In this document: in pieces, positions 17,822 to 27,253 of the stretch
Layout: each line of letters begins with the position of its first letter
Position numbering within the stretch: position 1 is the stretch's first letter
Assembly (NCBI GenBank): GCA_002395155.1
Contig: DGWD01000042.1
Span: 62,001-126,000, forward strand
Direction: 5' to 3'
From: Treponema sp. UBA4267
Lineage (GTDB): Bacteria > Spirochaetota > Spirochaetia > Treponematales > Treponemataceae
Length of the DNA stretch: 64,000 nt
The notes under the pieces: model-generated
Databases searched by the model: none
The model's input: only the letters and a program-made list of their open reading frames with translations
Told to the model about the DNA's origin: nothing
Position numbers and translations under genes: made by a program

Positions 17822-17876
17822 TAAAATTTATTAATATAATCTAACTTTTTCTTATAAAATCTGATAAAGTACAAGC

Positions 17877-18521
17877 ATGAAACTTTATATAGCAGACCTG
17901 CATTTTTACCAGGAAAAGTTTGAACTAGACCTGGACAAGCGGGGATTTACAGATATTCCCACAATGAACAAATACATGATTGAACAATGGAATAAAAAGG
18001 TTCAGAGCGGAGACTACATCATAGTTCTTGGCGATTTATTCGATACCAAGCACCCCGAGGAAGTAAATCCAATTCTCAATCGTCTGCATGGAAAAATCTG
18101 CCTTATAGAAGGCAACCACGATGTCCGCTGGCTTAAAAAAGAAGGTGTAAATTTAAATCGTTTTGAATGGATAAAACCTTATGCCGAAATTACCGATGGT
18201 AATAAAACTGTAATTGCCAGTCATTATCCAACCTTTTGCTATAATCATCAGTACCAGACCGGCGAAAACGGAAATCCAAGAACATATATGCTATACGGAC
18301 ATGTTCATAACACCCACGACGAAGTTCTTGTAAATCAGTTTCAGGCACTCACCCGTAAAACAATTGTAAAATATGATGATAAAGAACGCACCATTCCCTG
18401 CAATATGATAAACTGCTTCTGCAAATTCAGCGACTACACACCCCTAAGCTTAAAAGAATGGATAGAATTGGACGCAAAAAGACGAGAAAGCCTTAAAATA
18501 CCGGAGAATCAGATTATATGA
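17877..18521 (+). CDS. Calcineurin-like metallophosphoesterase
   Basis: The 214 aa cytoplasmic protein has all five metallophosphoesterase blocks: IADLHF, GDLFD, GNHD (EGNHDVRW), SHYP and GHVH. These ligate two metal ions. The substrate is unknown; short relatives hydrolyse nucleotides or phosphodiesters. It diverges from perR and overlaps the start of the following NagZ-like gene by four bases, so the two are probably co-translated. Confidence 0.85.
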   Translation: MKLYIADLHFYQEKFELDLDKRGFTDIPTMNKYMIEQWNKKVQSGDYIIVLGDLFDTKHPEEVNPILNRLHGKICLIEGNHDVRWLKKEGVNLNRFEWIKPYAEITDGNKTVIASHYPTFCYNHQYQTGENGNPRTYMLYGHVHNTHDEVLVNQFQALTRKTIVKYDDKERTIPCNMINCFCKFSDYTPLSLKEWIELDAKRRESLKIPENQII

Positions 18522-19654
18522 AAAAGTTTTTACCGCTAACTTTATCATTTCTCCTTCCCTTAGCATTTTTTTCATGTGCATCTTCCAAAAATACCTACCC
18601 AGAATTAAAAGAGCTGAGTCTTCATCAAAAAATTGGACAACTCTTTGTTGTAAGGGCAGAATCCCTTGATCCTTCTTTTCCACCAGAAGAAGTTCACCAG
18701 ACCTATGGACGAGGAGTTACAAAAATCACTCCAGAAATTTTAGACCAATATCAAAATTATCCAGCTGGAGGAATTGTTCTTTTTGGAAAAAATATCATAA
18801 ATCCCCAGCAAATTAAAAGCCTAAATCAGGAAATCCACAATCTTAATAAAATAAAGCCCCTCATATATGTTGATGAAGAAGGCGGCATTGTTTCCAGAGT
18901 TGCAAAAAATCCTGCTTTCAATCTGCCAACTTATACAGATATGAAAACAATTGGTGAAAGTGGAGATGTAAGGGAAGCTTATAAAACTGGTTCTACAATT
19001 GGAGCATACCTTAAAGAATATGACTTTGATGTTGATTTTGCACCAGTTGCCGATGTTGATACAAATCCTCTAAATCCAATTATTGGTCGCAGGGCTTTTT
19101 CTTCAGACCCAAATATTGCCGCTAAAATGATGCTAAGTTTTTACAAAGGTCTGGAATCGCAAGGGGTAAAAGGCTGCATTAAGCATTTTCCAGGACATGG
19201 TGACACAAAAACAGACAGTCACGGAGGATATTCCGAAAGTTTAAAAACCTGGAACCAGCTAAAAAAATGCGAACTTATTCCATTTAAAAAAGGAATTGAT
19301 AGCGGTGTAGACATGATAATGACAGCCCACATCACTTTGCCAAATGTTGACCATTCATTAAAACCTACAACACTTTCTAAAACACTTTTACAAGGCAAAC
19401 TCAGAAAGGAACTTAGCTACAAAGGACTAATTATTTCTGATGCAATGGAAATGGGGGCAATCACAAAGGAATACAATCCGGGAGAAGCCGCAATTCAGTC
19501 TATTTTGGCCGGAGTTGACCTGATTCTTATTCCTTACGACTACATAAATACCTACCAGGCTGTAGAAGAAGCTGTTCGCCAGGGTAGAATTCCAGAAAAA
19601 CGAATTGATGAAAGTGTAATTCGTATCCTTAAATATAAAAATCACATTAATTAA
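18518..19654 (+). CDS. nagZ: Beta-N-acetylhexosaminidase (GH3, NagZ-like) lipoprotein
   Basis: This glycoside hydrolase family 3 enzyme probably removes N-acetylglucosamine from muropeptides or chitin-type sugars. The N-terminus is a lipoprotein signal ending LAFFSCASS, so it acts at the membrane or in the periplasm, whereas the E. coli NagZ is cytoplasmic. The NagZ-specific motif KHFPGHGDTKTDSHG contains the catalytic Asp-His pair, and the nucleophile lies in IISDAMEMGAI near residue 308. At 378 aa it is a single-domain GH3. It overlaps the phosphoesterase gene upstream. Confidence 0.92.
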   Translation: MKKFLPLTLSFLLPLAFFSCASSKNTYPELKELSLHQKIGQLFVVRAESLDPSFPPEEVHQTYGRGVTKITPEILDQYQNYPAGGIVLFGKNIINPQQIKSLNQEIHNLNKIKPLIYVDEEGGIVSRVAKNPAFNLPTYTDMKTIGESGDVREAYKTGSTIGAYLKEYDFDVDFAPVADVDTNPLNPIIGRRAFSSDPNIAAKMMLSFYKGLESQGVKGCIKHFPGHGDTKTDSHGGYSESLKTWNQLKKCELIPFKKGIDSGVDMIMTAHITLPNVDHSLKPTTLSKTLLQGKLRKELSYKGLIISDAMEMGAITKEYNPGEAAIQSILAGVDLILIPYDYINTYQAVEEAVRQGRIPEKRIDESVIRILKYKNHIN

Positions 19655-19717
19655 TTTTTTTCCACAACCTCTTTACATTCCATGATATAATTAGATAATT
19701 AACAAGGATATTTAATA

Positions 19718-20305
19718 ATGAAATACTTCATCTGTTCAGATATACACGGTTCTGAAAGTGCCTGTAAAACAGCTTTAACTTTTTATAATGATCTCAAATG
19801 CGACAAACTTTTGCTTTTAGGAGATATTTTATATCACGGACCAAGGAATGATTTGCCTCAAGGTCACAATCCTAAAGGTGTAATAGCACTTTTAAATCCT
19901 CTTGCAGACAAAATTATAGCCTGTCGTGGAAATTGCGATGCCGAAGTTGATCAGATGGTATTAAATTTTTCTTGTTTAGGTGATTTTTTCCAAATAATAG
20001 ATGATGGAGTAACAATTTTTGGAACACACGGGCATGTTTATGCACCAACCAGATCAGATGGTTCTATTCCTACTGGTTGCGAGACTGCAAACAAAAAAAT
20101 AAATGTTACAAATCCTGCTATTATCTTATACGGGCACACACATGTTTCTGTTTTAGAAAAAAATGATAAGGGTCAAATAATTTGTAATCCTGGTTCAGTT
20201 TCTTTACCAAAGGGAGGAACAGAAGCAGGTTTTGCAATTTACGAAGATCACAAAGTTTCTTTATATAATCTTACCGGAAAAGAGCTTAAAACCATAAATT
20301 TTTAG
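19718..20305 (+). CDS. yfcE: YfcE-like phosphodiesterase
   Basis: The 195 aa metallophosphoesterase belongs to the YfcE/MJ0936 group. Its metal motifs are CSDIHGS, GDILYHGPR, RGNCDAE, THGH and YGHTHV, in the right order, and the C-terminal NPGSVSLPKGG is typical of the subfamily. It is soluble with no signal. Relatives hydrolyse phosphodiesters such as bis-pNPP, and the natural substrate is unknown. Nine bases separate its stop from the next FAD enzyme gene. Confidence 0.9.
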   Translation: MKYFICSDIHGSESACKTALTFYNDLKCDKLLLLGDILYHGPRNDLPQGHNPKGVIALLNPLADKIIACRGNCDAEVDQMVLNFSCLGDFFQIIDDGVTIFGTHGHVYAPTRSDGSIPTGCETANKKINVTNPAIILYGHTHVSVLEKNDKGQIICNPGSVSLPKGGTEAGFAIYEDHKVSLYNLTGKELKTINF

Positions 20306-20314
20306 GAAGTACAA

Positions 20315-21808
20315 ATGGAAAAGTATGACGTCATTGTCGTAGGAGCTGGCAATGGTGGACTTTCTGCTGCTGTTACTGCAAGTCAGAAGGGCTTAAAAAC
20401 AATTCTTTTTGAAAAACACAATTTACCAGGAGGGGCCGTATCCAGTTTTAGACGCGGTCGCTTTGAGTTTGAACCTTCATTACATGAAATGTGTGAAGTA
20501 GGTTCTGAAGAAAAACCAGGGGTAACAAGACGTCTTCTTGACGATTTAGAAGCCGAAGTTGATATGGTTCACGAAAACTCCTGCTACACAATTATTTCTA
20601 CAGACCCAAAAGAATCTTTTACAATTAAACTGCCTTGTGGAATAGACGAATTTTGCCAGACTGTAGATAAAGAAGTACCAGGAAGCGGAGAAAAAATAAA
20701 ACTCTTTTTGGAATATCAAAAACGGGCAATGGATGAAGCTGAAAGACTGGATAAAAAGAAGTTTCATCTTAAAGATTTGCCAGAAATTTTTAACCTTTTT
20801 AAAATGCTTTCTTTTTCTACAGATTTTATTTTTGACATGTTCAAAATTCCTAAAAAAGCCCAGCATATTATTGAACCCTACTGGACTTACGTTGGTGAAC
20901 CTACATCAACAATGTGTCCTTTTATGATGGGAATTATGGACTACTGCTATATTGTAGACGGAGCTGGCCTTCCATCAAAATTTTCACACGAAATATCTTT
21001 ATCGCTAGATAAGTCAATTCGTAAGCATGGTGGAAAAATTTTTTATAATACTCCGGTTACTAAAATTTTGATTAAGAAACACAAGGTATACGGAGTTGTT
21101 GCAGGCGGAAAGGAATACTACGCCAATAACATTATCTGCAACTGCTTCCCTAACGACGTTTTTGGCCACATGGTTGACCACAAGGAAATCCCTTTAATTG
21201 AAACCAAAAAAGCAAATGCACGAAAGCTTGGTGTTTCCTTTATCAATGTAAACTTAGGCTTAAATAAGACCGTTCAAGAGCTTGGAATTAGTGATTATTC
21301 AACCTTTATCTTAAAATATGCAGATTCTACAGAGCAGTTTAAGGCCTGCCATAACATTGGCGGAGGCGGTTTTATAATTGCAAATGCCTTGAACACGGTT
21401 ATTCCAGAATGTAGTCCTAAGGGAACAAGTCACATTACACTTACAACAGCTGTTTATGGTGATGATTGGAAAAACGTAAAACCTCAGGATTACAAAAAGA
21501 CAAAACTAAAAATTGCTCAGGATTTAATTGAATATTACGAAAAGTCAGCTGGTGTAAACATTAGACCTTACATAGAAGAAATTGAGGTTGCAACTCCAGT
21601 AACCTACTGCCGTTATCTGGGAACTCCAAACGGAACTCCATACGGTTACCAGTCTAGCAACTGGGATGGAATATTCTTACGTACAATGAACTTAATTAAA
21701 GAAAGAACCATTAAAGGGCTTAAATTTGTTGGAGCCCATGCCCAACACGCAGATGGATATAATCAGACCTTAAAATCAGGAAAGGTTGCTGTAGAGGAGA
21801 TAAAATAA
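20315..21808 (+). CDS. FAD-dependent oxidoreductase of the phytoene desaturase / retinol saturase family
   Basis: The 497 aa flavoprotein starts with a Rossmann FAD motif (VIVVGAGNGGLSAAVTASQKG, GxGxxG), followed by FEKHNLPGGAVSSFRRG, the second family signature. The C-terminal FAD-contacting stretch is FVGAHAQHADGYNQTLKSG. Family members desaturate, isomerise or saturate polyene chains. The substrate here is not predictable. The stop overlaps the start of the ferredoxin-reductase gene by one base, so an NAD(P)H-to-FAD electron partner is encoded next to it. This could make it a saturase (reductive) rather than a desaturase. Confidence 0.82.
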   Translation: MEKYDVIVVGAGNGGLSAAVTASQKGLKTILFEKHNLPGGAVSSFRRGRFEFEPSLHEMCEVGSEEKPGVTRRLLDDLEAEVDMVHENSCYTIISTDPKESFTIKLPCGIDEFCQTVDKEVPGSGEKIKLFLEYQKRAMDEAERLDKKKFHLKDLPEIFNLFKMLSFSTDFIFDMFKIPKKAQHIIEPYWTYVGEPTSTMCPFMMGIMDYCYIVDGAGLPSKFSHEISLSLDKSIRKHGGKIFYNTPVTKILIKKHKVYGVVAGGKEYYANNIICNCFPNDVFGHMVDHKEIPLIETKKANARKLGVSFINVNLGLNKTVQELGISDYSTFILKYADSTEQFKACHNIGGGGFIIANALNTVIPECSPKGTSHITLTTAVYGDDWKNVKPQDYKKTKLKIAQDLIEYYEKSAGVNIRPYIEEIEVATPVTYCRYLGTPNGTPYGYQSSNWDGIFLRTMNLIKERTIKGLKFVGAHAQHADGYNQTLKSGKVAVEEIK

Positions 21809-23055
21809 TGAAAAAACTTCATAACCCAATCAAATCCTTAAAAGCCAGCAAATTTTTTGACTTAGTTAAGGAAAGAACTCATAATTTTAAAATGGGATCC
21901 GAAAAACCTATCCCAACTGAATATCCGGTAAATGCATTGGCCAGAAAACTTCATCCTGCTCAGCAATTTGTTAAAATTGCAAAAATTCAAGATCATGGAA
22001 TGGACTGTAAAACCTTTACTTTTGTTCCAGATCAAGAAAAGGGCTGTCAGGAACTGGCATATTTTTCTTCCGGCCAGTACATTACTATTTTTCTTAAGAT
22101 AAATGACTTTAATTTTAGCCGTCCTTACTCCCTGTCTTCTGCACCAAAAGAAAGTCTGAGACCTCAAGGCTTTTATCAAATTACAGTAAAAGCTGTTCGC
22201 GATGGACTTGTTTCAAACTATATCCTGGAAAACTGGAAGGAAGGAGATGAACTTACCATTTCCGCCCCAGAAGGAAATTTTGATTATGTCTACCTTAGGG
22301 ATGCGCCAGTTGTAGTAGGAATTGCGGGTGGTTCTGGAATTACACCATTTTTATCCTACGCAAAATCTATTGTTAATGGTGATGAAGATTTCAATCTTAT
22401 TTTATTGTATGGAAGTCGTGATAAAGCCTCTATTTTGTTCAAAGAGGAATTAGATCAACTTCAAAAAGCATCTAATAAAATAAAAGTAGTTCACGTTCTA
22501 AGCAATATTGATAAAGATTCTGCTAAGGAAGAAACTGACCAGACCGATTCTTTATCAATTTATGAAACAGGTTTTATAAATGCCGACATAATTAAAAAAT
22601 ATGCACCTGAACAGCCTTACTCAATCTTCCTTTGTGGTCCTCAGGCTATGTATAATTTTGTTGATAAAGAAATTTCAAATCTTGGAATTGAAAAAAAATA
22701 TATTCGACACGAAATGTTCGGTGAAATTCATAGTGGAAAAAAACAAGAAAATTATCCTGGCTGCCAACAATCAGAAGTTTCTATAACTGTTACAATTTGC
22801 GATCAGGTTACAACCGTTAAAGGAAATCCTGATGACACAATTATGCAGATTTTGGAAAAGGCAGGAATTGCAATACCAAATCGTTGCCGCTCCGGCGAAT
22901 GTGGATGGTGCCACAGCCTTTTAAAGAGCGGACAAGTTTGGGTTCCACAAAAAATGGACTACAGACGAAAGGCGGATTTAAAATTCAACTTTATCCACCC
23001 TTGCTGTACTTTTGCTTTAAGCGATATAGAGCTGGATATTCCACCAGCTAAATAA
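21808..23055 (+). CDS. NAD(P)H:ferredoxin-type reductase with C-terminal 2Fe-2S domain
   Basis: The 415 aa electron-transfer protein has three modules. The FAD-binding barrel (about 50-165) contains FSRPYSLSSAP (RPYS flavin motif). The NAD(P)-binding domain (about 170-300) contains GIAGGSGITPFLSY and FLCGPQAMY. The plant-type 2Fe-2S ferredoxin domain (about 325-415) has Cys ligands in NRCRSGECGWCHS and the fourth in HPCCTF. The layout matches benzoate-dioxygenase-type and NqrF-like reductases. It is the probable electron donor to the FAD oxidoreductase encoded immediately upstream. Confidence 0.88.
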   Translation: MKKLHNPIKSLKASKFFDLVKERTHNFKMGSEKPIPTEYPVNALARKLHPAQQFVKIAKIQDHGMDCKTFTFVPDQEKGCQELAYFSSGQYITIFLKINDFNFSRPYSLSSAPKESLRPQGFYQITVKAVRDGLVSNYILENWKEGDELTISAPEGNFDYVYLRDAPVVVGIAGGSGITPFLSYAKSIVNGDEDFNLILLYGSRDKASILFKEELDQLQKASNKIKVVHVLSNIDKDSAKEETDQTDSLSIYETGFINADIIKKYAPEQPYSIFLCGPQAMYNFVDKEISNLGIEKKYIRHEMFGEIHSGKKQENYPGCQQSEVSITVTICDQVTTVKGNPDDTIMQILEKAGIAIPNRCRSGECGWCHSLLKSGQVWVPQKMDYRRKADLKFNFIHPCCTFALSDIELDIPPAK

Positions 23056-23065
23056 AATTTTTGAT

Positions 23066-24235
23066 TTAGTATTTTGTCAAATCAGGCAGTTCTTCAAGTG
23101 TGATAGCAATTTCACTATTGAAGACTGCCTTTTTATGTGCCTGGGTATTATAGTATTCTCCAGACCAAAAGTTATTCTTATCGCTTTCTCTTTTTAGATT
23201 TCCTTTTGAATCCTGAGCTCCATCGTTCCAAACCAGGAAGTACAACCACCAGGCTCCATCTTTAGCAATATTATTCATATCTGGAACTACACCACATTCT
23301 GTAAGTGCGGTAAGTTTTGTTTTATCCATGTTTGTATACTTTGTATAAGCAGTTTTTTGGCTTGAATAATCCTTTGGATTTGCATAAATATCATTTCCAA
23401 TAATATCTACATAATCACTTCCAGGATAAAATTTTGCATTCTGAGCGTTCCAAACCCAAATTAAATTGTGAAGTCCCTTATCCTTTGTAAAATAATTAAA
23501 CATAAGACGCCACAAAGCAATATAACACTCTGCACATTCAAGTACATTTGATGAAACTGTATATTTTGCGCCATTCTTTTTAGTAGTATTTCCTGCTCCC
23601 CACCAGAACCAGGCAGAAGCACCATTCCAACCACCTTCAAGATTTCCAGCAGCTTCGTGCATAGGACGCCACAAAACAGGAATTCCTTCTTCCTGCAATT
23701 TAGATAATTCCTCCGCAACAGTATCCAAATCCTTCATCATCTCTTTATACTCTTCTGATGAAGTATTCCAGCTATTTGTTTCGGTATTATATGGAATTCT
23801 AAAGGCTGTTTCTTCTGCGTAAAAGGAACCAGTTTGTCCAGAAGGAGTCATAGGGTCCCGCCAGTGCCACATAAAAGCAACAATTCCATGTTTTTTACTT
23901 ATCTGTTTATTTTCGTAGTTCTTACCATTCCAAAAACTAATAGCTCTCTGAGTTTCTCTATTATCACCATTCCAACCCAAACTGGAATAATTCATAAAAT
24001 CAAAACCCATAATAGCCGGATATTTAGAAGTATCTTCGTAAACGCGATCTAACATTTTACAAGAATTGTTCCAGGAATTTTCCATCTGTCCTGTAAGAAC
24101 TTTACTTCCGTAAATATCATTTAAATATTTAAATAAACGTTTTGTATTGTCGTTTGCTTTTTTGTCTGCAAGCTCAGCACCAAACAGTGTAAAACTTAAG
24201 AAAATTGCAATAAAACTAATAAAAAGCTTTTTCAT
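23066..24235 (-). CDS. Secreted GH26 endo-beta-mannanase
   Basis: The 389 aa protein is a glycoside hydrolase family 26 enzyme that probably cleaves beta-1,4-mannan from plant material. A signal peptide covers residues 1-19 (LFISFIAIFLSFTLFGA). The acid/base Glu is in VLWRPMHEAAGN and the nucleophile Glu in LTECGVVPD; MGFDFMNYSS and AFMWHWRDP are further GH26 hallmarks. The start has AGGAG upstream. It lies downstream of a second GH26 gene with 24 bases between them, so both are probably on one transcript. Confidence 0.93.
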   Translation of the reverse strand: MKKLFISFIAIFLSFTLFGAELADKKANDNTKRLFKYLNDIYGSKVLTGQMENSWNNSCKMLDRVYEDTSKYPAIMGFDFMNYSSLGWNGDNRETQRAISFWNGKNYENKQISKKHGIVAFMWHWRDPMTPSGQTGSFYAEETAFRIPYNTETNSWNTSSEEYKEMMKDLDTVAEELSKLQEEGIPVLWRPMHEAAGNLEGGWNGASAWFWWGAGNTTKKNGAKYTVSSNVLECAECYIALWRLMFNYFTKDKGLHNLIWVWNAQNAKFYPGSDYVDIIGNDIYANPKDYSSQKTAYTKYTNMDKTKLTALTECGVVPDMNNIAKDGAWWLYFLVWNDGAQDSKGNLKRESDKNNFWSGEYYNTQAHKKAVFNSEIAITLEELPDLTKY

Positions 24236-24259
24236 AATAACTCCTTACTAAATTGAATA

Positions 24260-25279
24260 TTATCTTGTAATTACATATTTACTGGAATAAACATCCCTTT
24301 TATGCTTATTTTCGTTATAAAATTCTCCAGTCCAAAAGTTTCCTTCTTTGGTTATGTGAGGCTTCTGAGTTACATCATTCCAAGTCATAAACCAAGCCCA
24401 CATTGCCCCGTCTGCCTTACATCGTTCTGGAGAAGGAATAGTTCCATTTTCAGTAAGAGCAACCATTTTTGGAGCAGTTTCCGGATTATCACCATAATTT
24501 ACAGCTTCAACAAACTTTTCATACTGTGATGCATAATTTCTAGGAGTATCGTAAATATCCTGACCAATAAAATCAACAACATCATCACCAGGATAAAAAT
24601 CTTTAGACTGACCATTCCATACCCATAAAAGATTATTCAAACCGCAAATATCCGTAAAATAATGATACATAAGCTTCCAAAGAGCAATAAAAGATTTTGC
24701 ACCAGAATTACCCCACCAAAACCAGCCACCACTAGCTTCATGTAAAGGACGCCACAAAACAGGAATATTTTTTTTCTGAAGTTTATCAAGTTCTTTTACA
24801 ACTATGTCCATTCCCTTAAAAAGTTCTAAATATTCTGGAGCAAATGTATCCCAAACACCAGTTTCTTCATTATAAGGAATTTTAAAATCGGTACCATGTC
24901 TTGCACTTTCAGAAGCATATTGACCATCATTAAAAGTATAAAATGCCGTATTTCCATTTGGTCCTTTTACATACCAATGCCAGCAAAATTGAACATAGCC
25001 TCCAGCTTTATGCCAGGCAATTGCCTTTTTAGTTTGAGTATGACCATCTCCCTTTTTCTGGGTATAGTTCATAAAATCAAAGCCCATCAACTTTGAATGT
25101 TTTCCTGTATCCTTATAGATTCTTTTTGACATATCTACTTTATCATTCCAAGTCAGATCCATTTGACCGGTTATGATTTTAGAACCATAAGAACTCCCAA
25201 TTTTGCACATTAGATTTTTAGCTGCAAGACTTGCATTTGGATTAGAAGGTGTGACAACAAAATTAGTAAAATAAGACAT
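24260..25279 (-). CDS. GH26 mannanase without signal peptide
   Basis: The 339 aa protein is a paralogue of the adjacent secreted GH26 enzyme. Catalytic Glu residues are in VLWRPLHEASGGWFWWG and ALTENGTIPS, and VQFCWHWY and GFDFMNYT are conserved. The N-terminus MSYFTNFVVTPSNPNASLAA has no signal peptide or lipobox, so it should stay in the cytoplasm, perhaps to degrade imported manno-oligosaccharides. A missed upstream start is possible but no hydrophobic leader is visible. The gene has AGGAG before the ATG. Confidence 0.92.
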   Translation of the reverse strand: MSYFTNFVVTPSNPNASLAAKNLMCKIGSSYGSKIITGQMDLTWNDKVDMSKRIYKDTGKHSKLMGFDFMNYTQKKGDGHTQTKKAIAWHKAGGYVQFCWHWYVKGPNGNTAFYTFNDGQYASESARHGTDFKIPYNEETGVWDTFAPEYLELFKGMDIVVKELDKLQKKNIPVLWRPLHEASGGWFWWGNSGAKSFIALWKLMYHYFTDICGLNNLLWVWNGQSKDFYPGDDVVDFIGQDIYDTPRNYASQYEKFVEAVNYGDNPETAPKMVALTENGTIPSPERCKADGAMWAWFMTWNDVTQKPHITKEGNFWTGEFYNENKHKRDVYSSKYVITR

Positions 25280-25410
25280 CTAAAAGCTCCTTAATTTACA
25301 AATTCGCTCCGTTTTACCGAAGATTTTTAAACTTTTTTTATTATTTTTCAAAACGACTTATCTAAGTCTAGAGCTAGATTACTTTTTTATTTATCTTGTT
25401 TAAATAAGAA

Positions 25411-25447
25411 AAAACACCTAAAAAACGTGTTTTTAGGTGTTTTTTTT
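25411..25447 (-). terminator. Rho-independent terminator of dapL
   Basis: Perfect 11 bp stem ACACCTAAAAA (25414-25424) / TTTTTAGGTGT (25430-25440) flanked by A and T runs on both sides, 43 bases after the dapL stop. It could work in both directions, but both neighbouring genes are on the minus strand. Confidence 0.85.
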
Positions 25448-25482
25448 ACTTAAAATTGATTAATTTTCACTTAATTTTGAGT

Positions 25483-26685
25483 TTATTTTTTACCATAAAC
25501 CTTTTTAATTCTGTTTACAGCTTCAATAGTTTTTTCTTTATTACCAAAAGCAGTCAAACGGAAGAAACCTTCGCCAGCTGCACCAAAACCAGAACCAGGA
25601 GTTCCAACTACATTACACTTATCCAATAATTCATCAAAGAAAGACCATGAAGTATATCCTGCAGGAACTTTAAGCCAGATGTATGGAGAATAGATTCCAC
25701 CGTAACACTTAAATCCAGCTTCAGTTAAACCATCAAAAATGATTTTGGCATTTGCACGGTAGTAGTTCAAATTATCCTGAATCTGCTTCTGTCCTTCATC
25801 AGAATAAACAGCTTCTGCAGCTCTCTGAGTGATATAAGAAACACCATTGAACTTTGTTGACTGGCGGCGGTTCCACATTTGATTGAGTTCAGTTCCATCA
25901 AATACCAAATCATGAGGAATAACTGTATAACCACAACGAACACCAGTAAAACCTGCTGTCTTAGAGAAAGATCTCATTTCAATTGCACAAGTACGAGCAC
26001 CTTCAATTTCATAAATTGATTTTGGAACACTTGAATCAGTTACAAAAGCTTCATATGCAGAATCAAAAAGAATTAAAGAATGATGAGCATTTGCATAATC
26101 AACCCATTCCTTAAGCTGTTCGCGACTTGCTACAGAACCAGTTGGATTATTTGGGAAACAAAGATAGATGATATCAGGTACTTCTTCCCCTGCAGAAGGA
26201 ACTTTTGGCATAAAACCATTTTCTTCTGTACAAGGCATGATGATGATGTTCTTTTTGCGACCAAACATAATATTTGTATCCATATAAACTGGATATACAG
26301 GATCACAAATTGCAACCTTATTATCTACATCAAAAATATCACCAATATTACCACAATCAGATTTTGCACCGTCAGAAAGGAAAATTTCATCCTTAACCAT
26401 TTTAATTCCACGATCTGTATAATCATGTTTCAAAATCTTTTCTAGAATAAAATCATATCCATGCTCAGGTGGATAACCACGGAAAGTTTCCTCTTTTGAA
26501 AGTTCATCAACAGCCTTGTGCATCGCATCAATAACAGCTGGACAAAGAGGTTTAGTTACATCACCAATTGAAAGTTTAATTACATCAGCTTCTGGATGAG
26601 CTGCCTGATATTCGCGCTGCTTTTTACCTACAGTCGAAAAAAGGTAATTTGCTTCAAGGTCTAAAAAGTTTTTGTTGATTTTCAT
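25483..26685 (-). CDS. dapL: LL-diaminopimelate aminotransferase
   Basis: DapL converts tetrahydrodipicolinate directly to LL-diaminopimelate in the lysine and peptidoglycan pathway, a route known from spirochaetes, chlamydiae and plants. The 400 aa fold-type I PLP enzyme has the family signature FRGYPPEHGYDFI near residue 75, the motif NNPTGS, and the PLP Lys in SFSKTAGFTGVRCGY. The length is normal. It is transcribed alone, ending at the terminator near 25430. Confidence 0.93.
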   Translation of the reverse strand: MKINKNFLDLEANYLFSTVGKKQREYQAAHPEADVIKLSIGDVTKPLCPAVIDAMHKAVDELSKEETFRGYPPEHGYDFILEKILKHDYTDRGIKMVKDEIFLSDGAKSDCGNIGDIFDVDNKVAICDPVYPVYMDTNIMFGRKKNIIIMPCTEENGFMPKVPSAGEEVPDIIYLCFPNNPTGSVASREQLKEWVDYANAHHSLILFDSAYEAFVTDSSVPKSIYEIEGARTCAIEMRSFSKTAGFTGVRCGYTVIPHDLVFDGTELNQMWNRRQSTKFNGVSYITQRAAEAVYSDEGQKQIQDNLNYYRANAKIIFDGLTEAGFKCYGGIYSPYIWLKVPAGYTSWSFFDELLDKCNVVGTPGSGFGAAGEGFFRLTAFGNKEKTIEAVNRIKKVYGKK

Positions 26686-26815
26686 ATAATACTCCGGAAA
26701 AGTTTATTGCTTAGATTTAACTAACAATGAGTTTTTTTGTCAATTCTTTATCATTTTCTTTAAAAAAAACAACATTTTAGCTACAATAAATAATCCCATA
26801 TAAAAAGAGAAAAAA

Positions 26816-27220
26816 ATGACAGATTTAGAAAAAGCAAAAAATTTTTTCAATGATGATAAATTTGCAACCCAGGCAGCTGGCATTGAAATAGTTGAAGTAT
26901 CCGACAAATACGCTAAATGCTATATGAAAATTCAAGAAAAACACATGAACGCCGCACATATGGTTATGGGTGGTGCAATTTTTACCCTTGCAGATTTTAC
27001 TTATGCAGTTGCATCAAATTTTAATCAAACACCAACTGTTACACGTACAAGCGAAATAACTTATTTAGGACAACCACGAGGCGATTCCTTAATAGGAGAA
27101 TCAAAATTGATAAAGGATGGCCGTACCACCTGCACCTACGAAATCACTATAAAAGACGATTACAACTCAATGGTAGCTTTGGTCATTACTAATGGAATGA
27201 AATTAAATCAACAGTCATAA
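26816..27220 (+). CDS. PaaI-family hot-dog thioesterase
   Basis: The 134 aa single hot-dog domain has the thioesterase motif HMVMGGAIFTLADFTYAVAS, in which Gly-Gly and the Asp match the PaaI active site. It is cytoplasmic. It is followed 33 bases later by iorA and iorB. In that context it may hydrolyse the aryl- or branched acyl-CoA made by IorAB to release the acid. Acyl-CoA specificity cannot be read from the sequence. Confidence 0.87.
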   Translation: MTDLEKAKNFFNDDKFATQAAGIEIVEVSDKYAKCYMKIQEKHMNAAHMVMGGAIFTLADFTYAVASNFNQTPTVTRTSEITYLGQPRGDSLIGESKLIKDGRTTCTYEITIKDDYNSMVALVITNGMKLNQQS

Positions 27221-27253
27221 AGATAAAGAATTTACATTTTTTGGAGCAAGTAA

